This document shows positions 1-9,166 of a stretch of 64,000 nt of DNA, one piece after another. Below the pieces are notes generated by a model, which had not been told where the DNA came from, made no database searches, and was given only the letters and a program-made list of their open reading frames with translations. Source of the DNA: RECH01 sp964431105. GTDB taxonomy: Bacteria; Cyanobacteriota; Cyanobacteriia; RECH01. A program made the position numbers and the translations under genes. Where the stretch lies: contig CAYSIR010000001.1 in NCBI GenBank assembly GCA_964431105.1, positions 1 through 64,000 of the forward strand, in the 5' to 3' direction. Each line of letters opens with the position of its first letter. Positions within the stretch are counted from its first letter, which is position 1.

Positions 1-199
1 TTTCGATCGCCCGTTTTACGCCCATCAGCTTAACTAGCAACGCCATCAGTTGCCCCTGTTCGGGCGAGATTTGCATCTGTCCCATCGGGTGCTGGGCGGT
101 TTCCTGGCGGAGTTGCTGCAATAGATCCGGTTCGCGCAACGAGTACGAGCGAATGTAGTCGTGCAGGGAGGCGGTGAGGGAAATTTGTTTATCAGCCAT
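1..199 (-). CDS. SAM-dependent O-methyltransferase (N-terminal part, runs off the window)
   Basis: Only the first 66 codons are present; the gene continues beyond the left edge. The N-terminus (MADKQISLTASLHDYIRSYS, then LREPDLLQQLRQET and QLMALLVKLMGVKRAIE) matches what I know of the caffeoyl-CoA-type class I O-methyltransferases found in cyanobacteria. In that family the next segment would be the SAM-binding GTFTGYS loop, which lies outside the window. The ATG at 197-199 is the first start in this frame that gives the conserved MADK-like beginning. The leader directly upstream holds a hairpin-forming repeat (210-298), ending about 10 bases before the start codon. Substrate unknown. Confidence 0.75.
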   Translation of the reverse strand, partial: MADKQISLTASLHDYIRSYSLREPDLLQQLRQETAQHPMGQMQISPEQGQLMALLVKLMGVKRAIE

Positions 200-209
200 A
201 TCGCAATCC

Positions 210-298
210 GGTAGTCCTCTATTGGCAAATTGGCAACAATTTTGGGTGGTGTGGGCGTTGCCCACACCACCCAAAATCATTATATGAATACCACTACC
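210..298 (+). repeat. Small inverted-repeat element, GGTAGT family, copy 1
   Basis: The element begins GGTAGTCCTCT and ends ATACCACTACC, so its ends are inverted (GGTAGT / ACTACC). Its core is a near-perfect 18-bp stem (arms at about 239-256 and 260-277, loop GTT) built on GGGTGGTGTGGGC. The right half matches the reverse complement of copy 2 (35751-35831) almost base for base, and its last ~25 bases match copy 3 (13395-13461). It sits in the leader of the O-methyltransferase gene. On either strand it could fold in RNA. No clear target duplication flanks this copy. Confidence 0.75.
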
Positions 299-423
299 AG
301 TCCTATTTGGATGGTGAGAAGGAGTCCGCAGGACTTTTTCTCACAACACTCATTCTTATTGACATCCCATTTAGGACGGCTGTAGTTTGGGCAAGCGATC
401 GCAAGATTTGGAGAGAATCTAAC

Positions 424-1017
424 TTATTCCTGCACCGCCGATCGCCCTTGACGATTCAGCCGTACAAATACAAAATATCCTAAATAAATTACATAGATAA
501 TCAATCCCACAATTCCCCAGAATCCTAGAAATCCACGGGTGTATCCACCGTGAAAATATTCGCGGAACAGCAGCGGTGCTTCTAGCCAAATTTGACAGGA
601 TGCCCCCTCAAAAGCAGGCGTTGAAATGGCACAGGGCAAGGTAAATAGCTGCGCGATCGCTCCCAGTCCTGAATACGTTGACACTGCCCACCGCCAAGAC
701 GTAAACGACAGCTTCAGCGGTGTCGAACGTTGGTCATCAATTTCTTCATTTAAATCGACCCAGAACCACAGCCCCAGGGGAATCATCACCCGCGCGCCCA
801 AGGCCGTGATGAAGGCAATCGGCAACCCACCAATCATCAAATAGACAGTAATCGCCAGCAAACTCGCCACCCGCCAATAGATAATCAGCAATCGCTGCAT
901 GGCTTCTGCCTTTTTGACAAAGGCCCACACCAGCAGCAGCAATGGGCAGATTACCGTGAACACCACCGCCAATCGGTAATCCATCCACACGAGCGATCGC
1001 AGCAACTCTTCCGTCAT
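424..1017 (-). CDS. DUF3177 family integral membrane protein
   Basis: This 197-residue protein has about four hydrophobic spans: near residues 15-35, 45-65, 68-88 and 160-185. It has the WMDYRLAVVFTVICPLLLLVW opening and the FTSWRWAVSTYSGLGA segment I associate with the cyanobacterial DUF3177 family. That family is widespread in cyanobacteria and has no established function. The ATG is followed by a charged MTEELLRSLVW segment and gives the family's usual length of about 200 residues. It is transcribed away from the acyl-CoA synthetase fusion gene on the same strand and separated from it by about 350 bases, so it is probably not in the same operon. Confidence 0.8.
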   Translation of the reverse strand: MTEELLRSLVWMDYRLAVVFTVICPLLLLVWAFVKKAEAMQRLLIIYWRVASLLAITVYLMIGGLPIAFITALGARVMIPLGLWFWVDLNEEIDDQRSTPLKLSFTSWRWAVSTYSGLGAIAQLFTLPCAISTPAFEGASCQIWLEAPLLFREYFHGGYTRGFLGFWGIVGLIIYVIYLGYFVFVRLNRQGRSAVQE

Positions 1018-1364
1018 GACGTGAAATTCCTAGAAAACATAGTAAACATTAGAGGGTCGCTCCTAGCTGATCATAATCAACGCATCGCCTAGGCAGAAAA
1101 ACCACCTCCGACATCATCGCAGGCGGTTTCTGCACCCAGCGCCGTTGTCAACCCATTAGGGTTTGATCCCCAACAGATTGATCAGGCAGCGATCGCAGCT
1201 CATCATCCGGGTAATCGCCGACCGTTCCACCTCGCCCAGCCACCTATGGTACTAAAATTTCTGCTAATTAGGACTTGGGGAACAGCGGCAGCAGTGGAGC
1301 AACCATCAACACCGTCTGGTTGCATCATGCGCCGACCAGTCGGACAGGAGAATGAGGGCAACCT
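1018..1364. other. Spacer between DUF3177 and the acyl-CoA synthetase fusion gene
   Basis: No credible gene. Two modest hairpins are visible: arms GCAGAAAAACC..CCT / AGG..GGTTTCTGC at about 1093-1133, and GCAACCA / TGGTTGC at 1299-1323. Neither has a convincing U-run, so I do not call either a terminator. The promoter of the DUF3177 gene should lie here, but I see no clear consensus. Confidence 0.4.
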
Positions 1365-4130
1365 CTACAAATCAATCCAGGCTTTCACCAAATCGGGCGA
1401 TCGCTCCAGACTGAAGCCAACTTTTTCACAGACCCGCTGCATCGGACGGTTTTCGGTCAGCACCTCCGCCGTCACTCGTTCGAGTTTCTCATCTCGCGCA
1501 ATTTGGATCAGCCGCGTCAGTAGCTCAGTTCCCAGCCCTTGCTTTTGATGGGCATCATTCACCAACATGGCAAACTCCGCCTCATTAACACCGTGCTGCT
1601 TACTCAATCGCGCCACCCCCAGAATCTCATGCTTACCCGTTTCTGGGCTTTTATAGTCTGCCACCAGCGCTATCTCCCGGTCATAGTCAATGAAGCAAAT
1701 CCGGGTCAGCCGTTCATGGGCAATCCGGCGGCTCAGCTTCATGAGGTTGAAATAACGCAGATAAACACTTTCCTCCGATAGCGTTTTGTGAAACTGCACG
1801 ATTAGCGGCTCATCTTCAGGGCGAATCGGACGAATTTTCACCGATTTGCTGTTCCGCAACTGCCACTGACTGGTGTACTGGGTTGGGTAAGGACGAATTG
1901 CCGGTTTGGGCAACTGCTCTGGCTCGGTATCTGCCGGATGCAGAACCACTCGCGCATCGAGCGCAATCAGCGTTGGCCCAGTCACATCGGCTGGACGCAC
2001 CAGCAATGGGTTGATGTCAATTTCCTTAATCCACGGTTGTTCGACCACCAGTTGGCTAAAGCGTACCAGCAATTTTTCCAACGCTTCCATGTCCACAGGC
2101 GCGCGACCGCGCACCCCCTTCAGCGCTTTATAAATTTGGGTTTGCTCCATCATGCGCAGGGCTAGCGTTGTATTCAGCGGCGGCAGGGCGATCGCACTAT
2201 CGCGGAACACCTCCACCAACTGCCCTCCCGATCCAAACACCAACACCGGGCCAAACTGCGGATCAATACTGCTGCCGACGATGAGTTCATAGCCATCCTT
2301 CAGCGTCACCATCGGCTGCACCGTCACCCCTTGGAAATGCTCCGCACCCACCTTTTCGGTTACGCTTTGCAGAATCGCTTGGTAAGCCCGCCGCACCGCA
2401 TCCGCATTAGACAAATTGAGCTGCACACCGCCCACATCGGTTTTGTGGGTAATGGTTTCTGACAGCAGCTTCACCACCACAGGATAGCCAAGCTGATCCG
2501 CCCACTCCACCGCCGCCGCTTCGGTTTCGGCAATCCCCGTCTGCACGATGGGAATATCGTAGGCGGCCAGTATTTGCTTTGATTCAGATTCGGTCAAAAT
2601 GCAGCGGTTCGAGGCCTTAGCCGTATCCAAGATGGACTGAACCAGGGTGCGATCGGGGGCATTATCATCACCATCCGACGGTAAAATCGGCGTTTCGTAA
2701 ATGCCCTGCAAGTTGTAGTTATAGCGCCACATTAGGTTAAACAACCGAGTCGCGGCATCCGGGAAGCGATAGGTAGGAATGCTAGCCCGATTTAGAATCA
2801 ACTCCCCGGTTGTCACTTCATCGCCACCCATCCAACTAGCCATGATGGGTTTGTTGGCAAGCTTAGCGTAAGGTTTCAAACATTCTGCCGTGCGGGTCGG
2901 GTCAGTCATGGCTTGCGGGGTCAGAATAACCAACAGTCCATCACTATTGGGATCATTCACCGCTACTTCTAAAGTTTTGGCATAGCGCTCCGGTTCTGCA
3001 TCCCCCAGAATGTCGATGGGGTTGCCATGGCTCCAGTGGGGCGGCAAAATCTCATTCAGTGCCGCGATCGTACTGTCCGACAGGGTGGCCAGTTGCCCCC
3101 CGGTACGGATTAAGGCATCCGTAGACAGTACGCCCGGCCCGCCCGCATTGGTGATAATCGTCAAGTTAGGGCCCTGGGGTCGGCGGTCTTGTTTCGACAT
3201 CACCTCTGCCAAATCAAACATTTCAGAGATGCGCTCAATCCGCAGCACCCCACATCGGCGAAACGCCGCATCTAGGACATCGTCACTGCCCGCCAGCGAG
3301 CCGGTATGGGAGGCGGCCGCTTTGGCGGCGGCTTCGGTGCGCCCTGTTTTAATGACGATGATGGGTTTGGTCAGCGCCACCTCGCGGGCCGCCGAGAGGA
3401 ATGAACTGGCATTGCCAATCGATTCCATATAAATCACGATGCTGTGAGTGTTGGGGTCGTCACCGAGGTAGTAGATCAAATCGCCCCAGTCTACATCGAG
3501 CATGGAGCCGATGGAGATAAAGGCGCTGAAGCCTACGTTTTCGGGAAAGCTCCAATCCAGCACTGCCGTACACAATGCACCGCTTTGGCTGATGAATCCA
3601 ACATCACCCGGACGGGCCATGGCGCTGGCAAAGGTAGCGTTCAGCCCTGTCCGAGGATTCATGATCCCAAGACAGTTGGGCCCAATTAGCCGCATGGGGG
3701 TTTTCTTGAGCTGCGCTTGGATTTCGGCTTCGAGGGCTAATCCCGGCGCACCGGCTTCTTTAAATCCGGCAGAAATCACGATGACTCCTTTTACACCGAC
3801 ATCTGCGCATTGGCGAATTAGGTCGGGAACGGTGGAGGCTGGGGTGACGATGATCGCGAGGTCGATCGCTTCTGGAATCGACGCGACGTCCGGATAGGCT
3901 TTGATACCAAGGACGCTCTTGCGCTTGGGGTTAACCGGCAGAACCGTTCCCCCAAATGGACTGCTGATTAAATTCCAGAGGATGGTTCGTCCAACGCTGC
4001 CATCGCGATCAGTTGCGCCAATGAGGGCAACTGTTTCGGGATTGAAAATTGCATTCAGGGGTTGGCGATCCGTCCGCAGAATGTCGTAAGCGGGGTCAGT
4101 GGTTGGTTTTGGCGGTTTTAGCGTCGTCAT
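1365..4130 (-). CDS. Bifunctional ADP-forming acyl-CoA synthetase / GNAT N-acetyltransferase
   Basis: The 921 residues read as: CoA-binding domain (about 25-150, PETVALIGATDRDGSVG), two succinyl-CoA-synthetase-like flavodoxin domains (about 150-480), an ATP-grasp domain (about 510-730) and a C-terminal GNAT domain (about 760-920, with the acetyl-CoA loop HQKQGLGTELL). This is the Pat/YfiQ/PatZ architecture of protein lysine acetyltransferases. The synthetase half keeps SHTGSLAGSD, the position of the phospho-histidine in ADP-forming acetyl-CoA synthetases, so it may still make acyl-CoA and ATP; the corresponding part of several Pat proteins is inactive. Likely role: acetate/acyl-CoA metabolism coupled to protein acetylation. 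The start ATG is preceded by TCCTAGGAGC-like sequence (AGGAG on the coding strand), a good ribosome site. It diverges from the M48 gene. Confidence 0.9.
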   Translation of the reverse strand: MTTLKPPKPTTDPAYDILRTDRQPLNAIFNPETVALIGATDRDGSVGRTILWNLISSPFGGTVLPVNPKRKSVLGIKAYPDVASIPEAIDLAIIVTPASTVPDLIRQCADVGVKGVIVISAGFKEAGAPGLALEAEIQAQLKKTPMRLIGPNCLGIMNPRTGLNATFASAMARPGDVGFISQSGALCTAVLDWSFPENVGFSAFISIGSMLDVDWGDLIYYLGDDPNTHSIVIYMESIGNASSFLSAAREVALTKPIIVIKTGRTEAAAKAAASHTGSLAGSDDVLDAAFRRCGVLRIERISEMFDLAEVMSKQDRRPQGPNLTIITNAGGPGVLSTDALIRTGGQLATLSDSTIAALNEILPPHWSHGNPIDILGDAEPERYAKTLEVAVNDPNSDGLLVILTPQAMTDPTRTAECLKPYAKLANKPIMASWMGGDEVTTGELILNRASIPTYRFPDAATRLFNLMWRYNYNLQGIYETPILPSDGDDNAPDRTLVQSILDTAKASNRCILTESESKQILAAYDIPIVQTGIAETEAAAVEWADQLGYPVVVKLLSETITHKTDVGGVQLNLSNADAVRRAYQAILQSVTEKVGAEHFQGVTVQPMVTLKDGYELIVGSSIDPQFGPVLVFGSGGQLVEVFRDSAIALPPLNTTLALRMMEQTQIYKALKGVRGRAPVDMEALEKLLVRFSQLVVEQPWIKEIDINPLLVRPADVTGPTLIALDARVVLHPADTEPEQLPKPAIRPYPTQYTSQWQLRNSKSVKIRPIRPEDEPLIVQFHKTLSEESVYLRYFNLMKLSRRIAHERLTRICFIDYDREIALVADYKSPETGKHEILGVARLSKQHGVNEAEFAMLVNDAHQKQGLGTELLTRLIQIARDEKLERVTAEVLTENRPMQRVCEKVGFSLERSPDLVKAWIDL

Positions 4131-4566
4131 TGTGTATTTGCTCCTAGGCGTGGAGTCCCATAGGAATAGTAGCGATGGTTTTTATCAGCGCCGCTTACCT
4201 GTAAGGAAAGCTTTAGTAAGCCGTTCTAGAGTGCAATGCTTGATACAAGTTATGGGGCGATCGCGCTCAACACAACTCAACAAATACTGGTCAGTAGCGC
4301 CTAATTGGCTGCGCCATCTGATCGCCATCTGCTGGCGAACCGAGTCTGAATCGAGTCTGGTATAACAAAGCTGGGACTCACCCATCTCGCCCATTTCACC
4401 CACCCGCAGCCATGCNNNNNNNNNNNNNNNNNNNNNNNNNNNNNNNNNNNNNNNNNNNNNNNNNNNNNNNNNNNNNNNNNNNNNNNNNNNNNNNNNNNNN
4501 NNNNNNNNNNNNNNNTATAACAAAGCTGGGACTCACCCATCTCGCCCATTTCACCCACCCGCAGCC
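4131..4566. other. Divergent spacer containing the assembly gap
   Basis: This divergent intergenic region separates the synthetase fusion gene (minus) and the M48 protease gene (plus). It contains 100 N (4416-4515) flanked by two identical 55-bp copies. Without the gap and one copy the true spacer would be about 280 bases. It should hold promoters for both flanking genes. Confidence 0.8.
4358..4366 (+). promoter_or_regulatory. Possible extended -10 element for the M48 gene
   Basis: TGGTATAAC fits an extended -10 (TGnTATAAT-like). Once the duplicated 55 bp is collapsed it lies about 50 bases before the M48 start codon. I see no good -35 hexamer, so this is a weak call. Confidence 0.3.
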
Positions 4567-4570
4567 ATGC
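4361..4570. other. Scaffold gap (100 N, 4416-4515) flanked by identical 55-bp ends
   Basis: Bases 4361-4415 and 4516-4570 are identical (TATAACAAAG ... CAGCCATGC, 55 bp), and exactly 100 N lie between them. A fixed 100-N spacer and an exact 55-base overlap are what is expected when two contigs ending in the same 55-mer of a de Bruijn graph are scaffolded without being merged. The natural reading is that the gap is empty and one copy should be removed. Confidence 0.85.
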
Positions 4571-5538
4571 CAACCTATCCCGGAATCTCTAGCCAAGCCT
4601 TTCGTCACCCCCTGGATGATCAAGCCGAGCAAACCCTACGCAGCGTGCCGGGGTTTGATATGGTGGCGCGAAAATTTGTGGAATTTGTTTATGAGCGTCC
4701 TCGCTATGTTTTTTTGATGGGCAACAGCATTGAGGTCGGGCCGCGCCAATATTCGACGGTGTATCAAATCTATCGAGAATGTGTGCGGGATTTGGACATT
4801 TCGCCAGAGCCGACGCTGTTTGTGTCGCAAGCGCCGCTAGTCAATGCCTATGCCCTGGGTCAGGAGCGCCCCTGTGTGGTGCTGAATACCGGACTGCTGG
4901 ATTTGCTGAGCGAAACGGAATTGCGATCGGTAATTGCCCATGAACTGGGCCATGTGAAATGTGGACATACGACGCTGCAACAGATGGCCAGTTGGGCCAT
5001 TACGCTGGTGTTTGGGCTATCGGGCATGACCTTTGGGCTGAGTAGTTTGGTTAGCACGGGGCTGATTATGGCGTTTTATGAATGGTTGCGAAAGGCGGAA
5101 CTGTCGGCCGATCGCGCGGCACTGCTAGTGATGGATGAAGTCGATCCGGTGTTGCAAAATATGATGCAGTTGGCCGGGGGCAGCCGCCGCTATGGGAACG
5201 AACTGGATTTGCGCGAATTTGTGCGCCAGGCCGATCGCTATCAAGCGTTGGATCAAGACGGACTCAATCAGGTTTACAAGTTTTTCCTTTATAACAATGT
5301 GTCTCAGGGCACGTTTTTGACCCATCCCTTCACCGTTGAGCGAGTCAAGTTTTTGCAAGAGTGGCATGGCTCCAGCGAGTTTCAGAATATCCGTAGTGGC
5401 AACTATTCGCGATCGCACGATAATGCCGTAGAGGTGAATGCCGAAACGCCCCGCAGTGAGGCCGACCAACTGCGCGACGAAATCGACCAGCTCCAGCAGG
5501 AACTTGACCGACTGCGGCGATCGCGCCCTGAAGAGTAG
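4567..5538 (+). CDS. M48 family zinc metalloprotease
   Basis: The 323-residue protein carries the zinc motif HELGH at residues 125-129. A hydrophobic stretch follows (about 140-175, WAITLVFGLSGMTFGLSSLV), and the downstream glutamate region WLRKAELSADRAAL supplies the third zinc ligand, as in HtpX/Ste24-type M48 peptidases. The last ~30 residues (EADQLRDEIDQLQQELDRL) form a short coiled coil. The conserved opening MPTYPGISSQAFRHPLD supports the ATG at 4567, which lies inside the right-hand 55-bp copy, so the gene itself is intact. Likely a membrane-associated quality-control protease; the substrate is unknown. A strong terminator-like hairpin follows about 90 bases downstream. Confidence 0.92.
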   Translation: MPTYPGISSQAFRHPLDDQAEQTLRSVPGFDMVARKFVEFVYERPRYVFLMGNSIEVGPRQYSTVYQIYRECVRDLDISPEPTLFVSQAPLVNAYALGQERPCVVLNTGLLDLLSETELRSVIAHELGHVKCGHTTLQQMASWAITLVFGLSGMTFGLSSLVSTGLIMAFYEWLRKAELSADRAALLVMDEVDPVLQNMMQLAGGSRRYGNELDLREFVRQADRYQALDQDGLNQVYKFFLYNNVSQGTFLTHPFTVERVKFLQEWHGSSEFQNIRSGNYSRSHDNAVEVNAETPRSEADQLRDEIDQLQQELDRLRRSRPEE

Positions 5539-5629
5539 GGCGCTGCCATCCGCAGATTTCTCGAAATCCGCTAGTCTGGATAGGGCGTATGTGTTGTTTG
5601 TCCGGTTAGGATGGGTAGCGTAGCGCATC

Positions 5630-5688
5630 AAAGCCCTGTCAGGCATAGCGTTACGGCTTTGCCTACCGGTACCGGACAGGGCTTTTTG
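5630..5688 (+). terminator. Rho-independent-type terminator after the M48 gene
   Basis: The arms AAAGCCCTGTC (ending 5640) and GACAGGGCTTT (from 5676) pair perfectly and are followed by TTTTTG. A smaller AGGCA / TGCCT pairing lies inside the loop. It stands between the M48 gene and trmFO and should separate their transcripts. Confidence 0.7.
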
Positions 5689-5715
5689 TTAACCCATTGA
5701 GCAGATTGCAGAACT

Positions 5716-7113
5716 ATGAGCGCATCCACCCGCGCAAACCCGATTCAAGTCATTGGGGGCGGACTAGCTGGCACTGAAGCCGCCTGGCAGATTGCCCAAG
5801 CCGGAGTCCCGGTGATTCTCCACGAAATGCGACCGCAGCAACTCAGCCCGGCACACCACACCGAGCATTTGGCGGAACTGGTGTGCAGCAATTCCTTTGG
5901 CGCTCAGTCGAGCGATCGCGCCTCTGGGTTGCTCCATGAAGAACTGCGGCAGTTGGGATCAGTCGTGATTGGCAAAGCAGATGAGCATTCCGTACCAGCG
6001 GGCGGTGCTTTGGCGGTCGATCGCGCCGTATTCAGCCAAAACCTGACCGAAACCCTCAGCCAGCATCCGCTCATCGAGCTGCGCCGGGGAGAATTACCCA
6101 GCATCCCCCGTGATGGGATCGCAGTCTTGACCACTGGCCCGCTCACCAGTCCAGCGCTGGCGGAAGACTTGCAGCGCTTTACCGGCATGGACTATATGAG
6201 CTTTTTCGATGCGGCTAGCCCAATTGTGGTGGGTGAATCGATTAACCGCGAGGTCGCGTTTCTAGCTTCTCGTTACGATCGCGGCGAAGCCGCCTACCTC
6301 AACTGCCCCATGAACCGGGAGGAGTACCTGCACGTTTGGCGATCGCTCTGTGAGGCAGAACAGGCGGAACTCAAGGATTTTGAACAGGAAACCGCCAAAT
6401 TTTTTGAAGGCTGTTTGCCCATTGAGGAAATGGCCCGTCGCGGCGAAGACACCATGCGCTACGGGCCGCTGAAGCCGGTCGGACTCTTTGATGCCCGTCA
6501 TGGCGATTTTCGCGATCCGGCCAACCGCGACAAACGCCCCTATGCCGTGGTGCAACTGCGCCAAGAAGATAAAGCGGGGCAATTATGGAATATGGTCGGC
6601 TTTCAGACCAATCTGCGCTGGGGTGAGCAAAAGCGGGTGTTTCGCCTGATCCCCGGACTAGAAAATGCCGAGTTTGTCCGGATGGGCGTGATGCATCGCA
6701 ATACGTTTATCAATACACCGGAGTTACTGACGCGATCGCTCCAATTCAAAACTCGTCCCACGCTGCTGGCGGCGGGGCAACTGGTGGGCACAGAAGGCTA
6801 TACGGCGGCGGCGGCGGGCGGCTGGCTGGCGGGAACCAATGCGGCGCGGGTGGCGCTAGGACAAGCGGCGATCGCCCTGCCCGAAACCACCATGATGGGC
6901 GCGTTAGTTGAATTTATCAGCAGTGCCTCGCCCAAGCATTTCCAGCCGATGCCGCCCAACTTTGGCATTTTGCCTGCCCTGCCCCAGCGCATCCGTAACA
7001 AAAAAGAGCGCTATGGACACTATCGCGATCGCGCCCTCACCGACCTGTCCGCATGGGCAAATAGTCATCACATTCGGTTAAATCAGCCTACGATTACAGC
7101 CAGTGCATCTTAG
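5716..7113 (+). CDS. trmFO: Methylenetetrahydrofolate-tRNA-(uracil-54 C5)-methyltransferase TrmFO
   Basis: The 465 residues match the TrmFO/Gid flavoprotein family. An N-terminal FAD-binding GxGxxG motif (IQVIGGGLAGTEAAWQIAQA, residues 11-30) is followed by the characteristic HEMRP and LAELVCSNSF segments and, near the C-terminus, by GQLVGTEGYTAAAAGGWLAG. It uses methylene-THF and reduced flavin to make ribothymidine at position 54 of tRNA. Length is normal for the family. It starts about 30 bases after a terminator and looks monocistronic; the GldG-like gene follows after 130 bases. Confidence 0.97.
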   Translation: MSASTRANPIQVIGGGLAGTEAAWQIAQAGVPVILHEMRPQQLSPAHHTEHLAELVCSNSFGAQSSDRASGLLHEELRQLGSVVIGKADEHSVPAGGALAVDRAVFSQNLTETLSQHPLIELRRGELPSIPRDGIAVLTTGPLTSPALAEDLQRFTGMDYMSFFDAASPIVVGESINREVAFLASRYDRGEAAYLNCPMNREEYLHVWRSLCEAEQAELKDFEQETAKFFEGCLPIEEMARRGEDTMRYGPLKPVGLFDARHGDFRDPANRDKRPYAVVQLRQEDKAGQLWNMVGFQTNLRWGEQKRVFRLIPGLENAEFVRMGVMHRNTFINTPELLTRSLQFKTRPTLLAAGQLVGTEGYTAAAAGGWLAGTNAARVALGQAAIALPETTMMGALVEFISSASPKHFQPMPPNFGILPALPQRIRNKKERYGHYRDRALTDLSAWANSHHIRLNQPTITASAS

Positions 7114-7243
7114 TAGCGAGAGAACACGAATTAATCAACGGCGATTTTTACAACCCGTTGTGAATGTTACAAAATTCGGTCAAGATTGCATCGACGCAAT
7201 GTCGATCCAACCGTGCCCCTGAACATCAGGATGCCCCACCCCT

Positions 7244-8854
7244 ATGAAACGACTGCCGACCGTTAAGCAACTGAAATTCTTGTTTTGGCTCGCGCCCATG
7301 TTCATCGTGGCGGGGCTGACGGCTGGCGTGGTGGCGGGAACGTGGGACACCGTGCCGCTATTGCTGATTTTGATCGGAGTGGCGATCGCCCTAGCTTGGC
7401 TAATTTTGGAAACCCGTGGCGGACTCTGGCGCAAGCGTTCCACTCAGGCGAGCACCAATGTCCTAATCTCGACCGTAGCCATGGTGGTGATCCTAGGCGT
7501 GATCAACTTCCTGGGCGTGCGCTATAGTCAGCAATTTGACCTGACCGAAAACCAGCAATTTACTCTCGCGCCACAGTCGCAGCAGGTAGCGGCGACCCTT
7601 GATGAACCTATTAACCTAGTTATCTTTTCCCCTCAACTCAGCCCCAATGCCGAGCGCCTGTTAAAAAATTATCAGCGTACCAACGATCGCATTCAGTACA
7701 CATCCATTGATCCCCAAGCTAACCCCATTCTGGCGCAGCAGATCGGCGTGCAAACCCCTGGCGAGGTGTATCTAGAACAGGGCAGCGGTGAGAACGTTCA
7801 ACGACGCTATATCCAAACTATTACGCCCCAACAGCCCCTCTCGGAACAACTGATCACCAATGCGATCGCCCAGCTTGGCAATCCGCGCACGCCCAAGGTT
7901 TACATCACCCAAGGGCACGGCGAACGCACCCTGACTGCCGGACAAGGCGGACTATCAGAGGCGATCGGTCGCCTTGAAGATGACAATTACCGTGTTGAAC
8001 CGCTGCAACTTACCGCCGAGGGTCAAGTACCAACCGACGCGGATGTGGTCATTGTGCCGGGGCCAAAGCAGGCATTTCTGGACGCAGAGATTGAAGCGAT
8101 CGCTAACTACAGTGAAACCGACGGCGGCTTGCTGCTGCTGCTTGATCCCACCACCGAGCCAGGATTCACGGATTTGATAGAGCGTTGGGGCATTGGCCTC
8201 AGCCCCCAAGCCGTCATCCTCGACCCAGAGGGAGAAGCCGTCGGCCTTGGCCCCGCCGCACCGTTGATTACGCGCTACGGTTCCCACCCCATCACCGAAC
8301 AACTGAATGGAATGTCCTACTACCCGGTAGCGCAACCCCTGAGCTTGGAAGAAGTCCCTGGAGTAGAAGCTACGCCATTTTTGCTAACGGGTGAATTTGC
8401 CCAAGTCCAGCAAATTGACGAGACTGGCAACATCGACGTTAACCCCGAACCAGAGCGCCAGGGAACCCTTGCTGTAGGGATCGCCCTCAGCCGTCCCGCA
8501 GAAACCATGAATGAGTCAACCAACGAACCGGACGACGAACCCACACCTGAGACATCCGCCCCCTCTGACGCCGAAGAAGCCTCTCCTGAGTCCCGTCTAG
8601 TTGTCATTGGCAACTCTGCCTTTGCAACCGACGGTCTGTTTAGCCAAGTGCTGAACGGTGATGTTTTCCTTAATTCGGTCGCTTGGCTCAGCAATCAAGA
8701 AGACAGCGGGTTAGCCATTCGCCCCCGTGAAGCGACCAATCGCCGCATTGTGCTAACGCTGACTCAGCAGGCACTATTGGGAGCGTCCTCAATTTTGATT
8801 GTGCCGATCGCGGCGTTTGCTGTGGCGATCGCTCTCTGGCTGAAGCGACGTTAG
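7244..8854 (+). CDS. GldG family membrane protein (ABC-transport auxiliary subunit)
   Basis: This 536-residue protein has two N-terminal membrane spans (about 15-55), a third at about 75-92 (VLISTVAMVVILGVINFLGV) and one at the extreme C-terminus. Between them is a large extracytoplasmic GldG-type domain, with YSQQFDLTENQQFTLAPQSQ and KVYITQGHGERTL as in that family. A low-complexity acidic stretch (DDEPTPETSAPSDAEEASPE) lies near residues 425-450. In gliding bacteria GldG works with the GldA ATPase and GldF permease; cyanobacterial relatives have no settled role. No ABC ATPase or permease is adjacent here, so its partners must be encoded elsewhere. Confidence 0.88.
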   Translation: MKRLPTVKQLKFLFWLAPMFIVAGLTAGVVAGTWDTVPLLLILIGVAIALAWLILETRGGLWRKRSTQASTNVLISTVAMVVILGVINFLGVRYSQQFDLTENQQFTLAPQSQQVAATLDEPINLVIFSPQLSPNAERLLKNYQRTNDRIQYTSIDPQANPILAQQIGVQTPGEVYLEQGSGENVQRRYIQTITPQQPLSEQLITNAIAQLGNPRTPKVYITQGHGERTLTAGQGGLSEAIGRLEDDNYRVEPLQLTAEGQVPTDADVVIVPGPKQAFLDAEIEAIANYSETDGGLLLLLDPTTEPGFTDLIERWGIGLSPQAVILDPEGEAVGLGPAAPLITRYGSHPITEQLNGMSYYPVAQPLSLEEVPGVEATPFLLTGEFAQVQQIDETGNIDVNPEPERQGTLAVGIALSRPAETMNESTNEPDDEPTPETSAPSDAEEASPESRLVVIGNSAFATDGLFSQVLNGDVFLNSVAWLSNQEDSGLAIRPREATNRRIVLTLTQQALLGASSILIVPIAAFAVAIALWLKRR

Positions 8855-8968
8855 AGAGTTGACCGCACAAAACACAGCCGAATTGTCCTAAAATGAGGCT
8901 TGCAAAAGGTTACTTCTAGGCGCTACGATTATAGACTGTGTTGAACCTATTTTTGATTCAAGCGAACC

Positions 8969-9166
8969 ATGCCGAAACTCAAATCTCGTAGAGCGGCCGC
9001 AAAGCGATTCCGCCGTACTGGAAGCGGAAAGATTATGCGCCGCAAGGCCTTCAAAAATCACCTGCTCCAGCATAAGCCAACCCATCGCAAGAGCCGTTTG
9101 TCAAAGCCTGCTCTCGTGCATGAGACGGATGCTGAAAATGTAGAGCTGATGTTGCCCTATCTTTAA
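8969..9166 (+). CDS. rpmI: 50S ribosomal protein L35
   Basis: The 65-residue, very basic protein MPKLKSRRAAAKRFRRTGSG... is a clear L35 and has full family length. It stands 300 bases before rplT, the usual L35-L20 pair. infC, which often precedes rpmI in other bacteria, is not present here; the gene follows the GldG-like gene instead. Confidence 0.98.
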   Translation: MPKLKSRRAAAKRFRRTGSGKIMRRKAFKNHLLQHKPTHRKSRLSKPALVHETDAENVELMLPYL

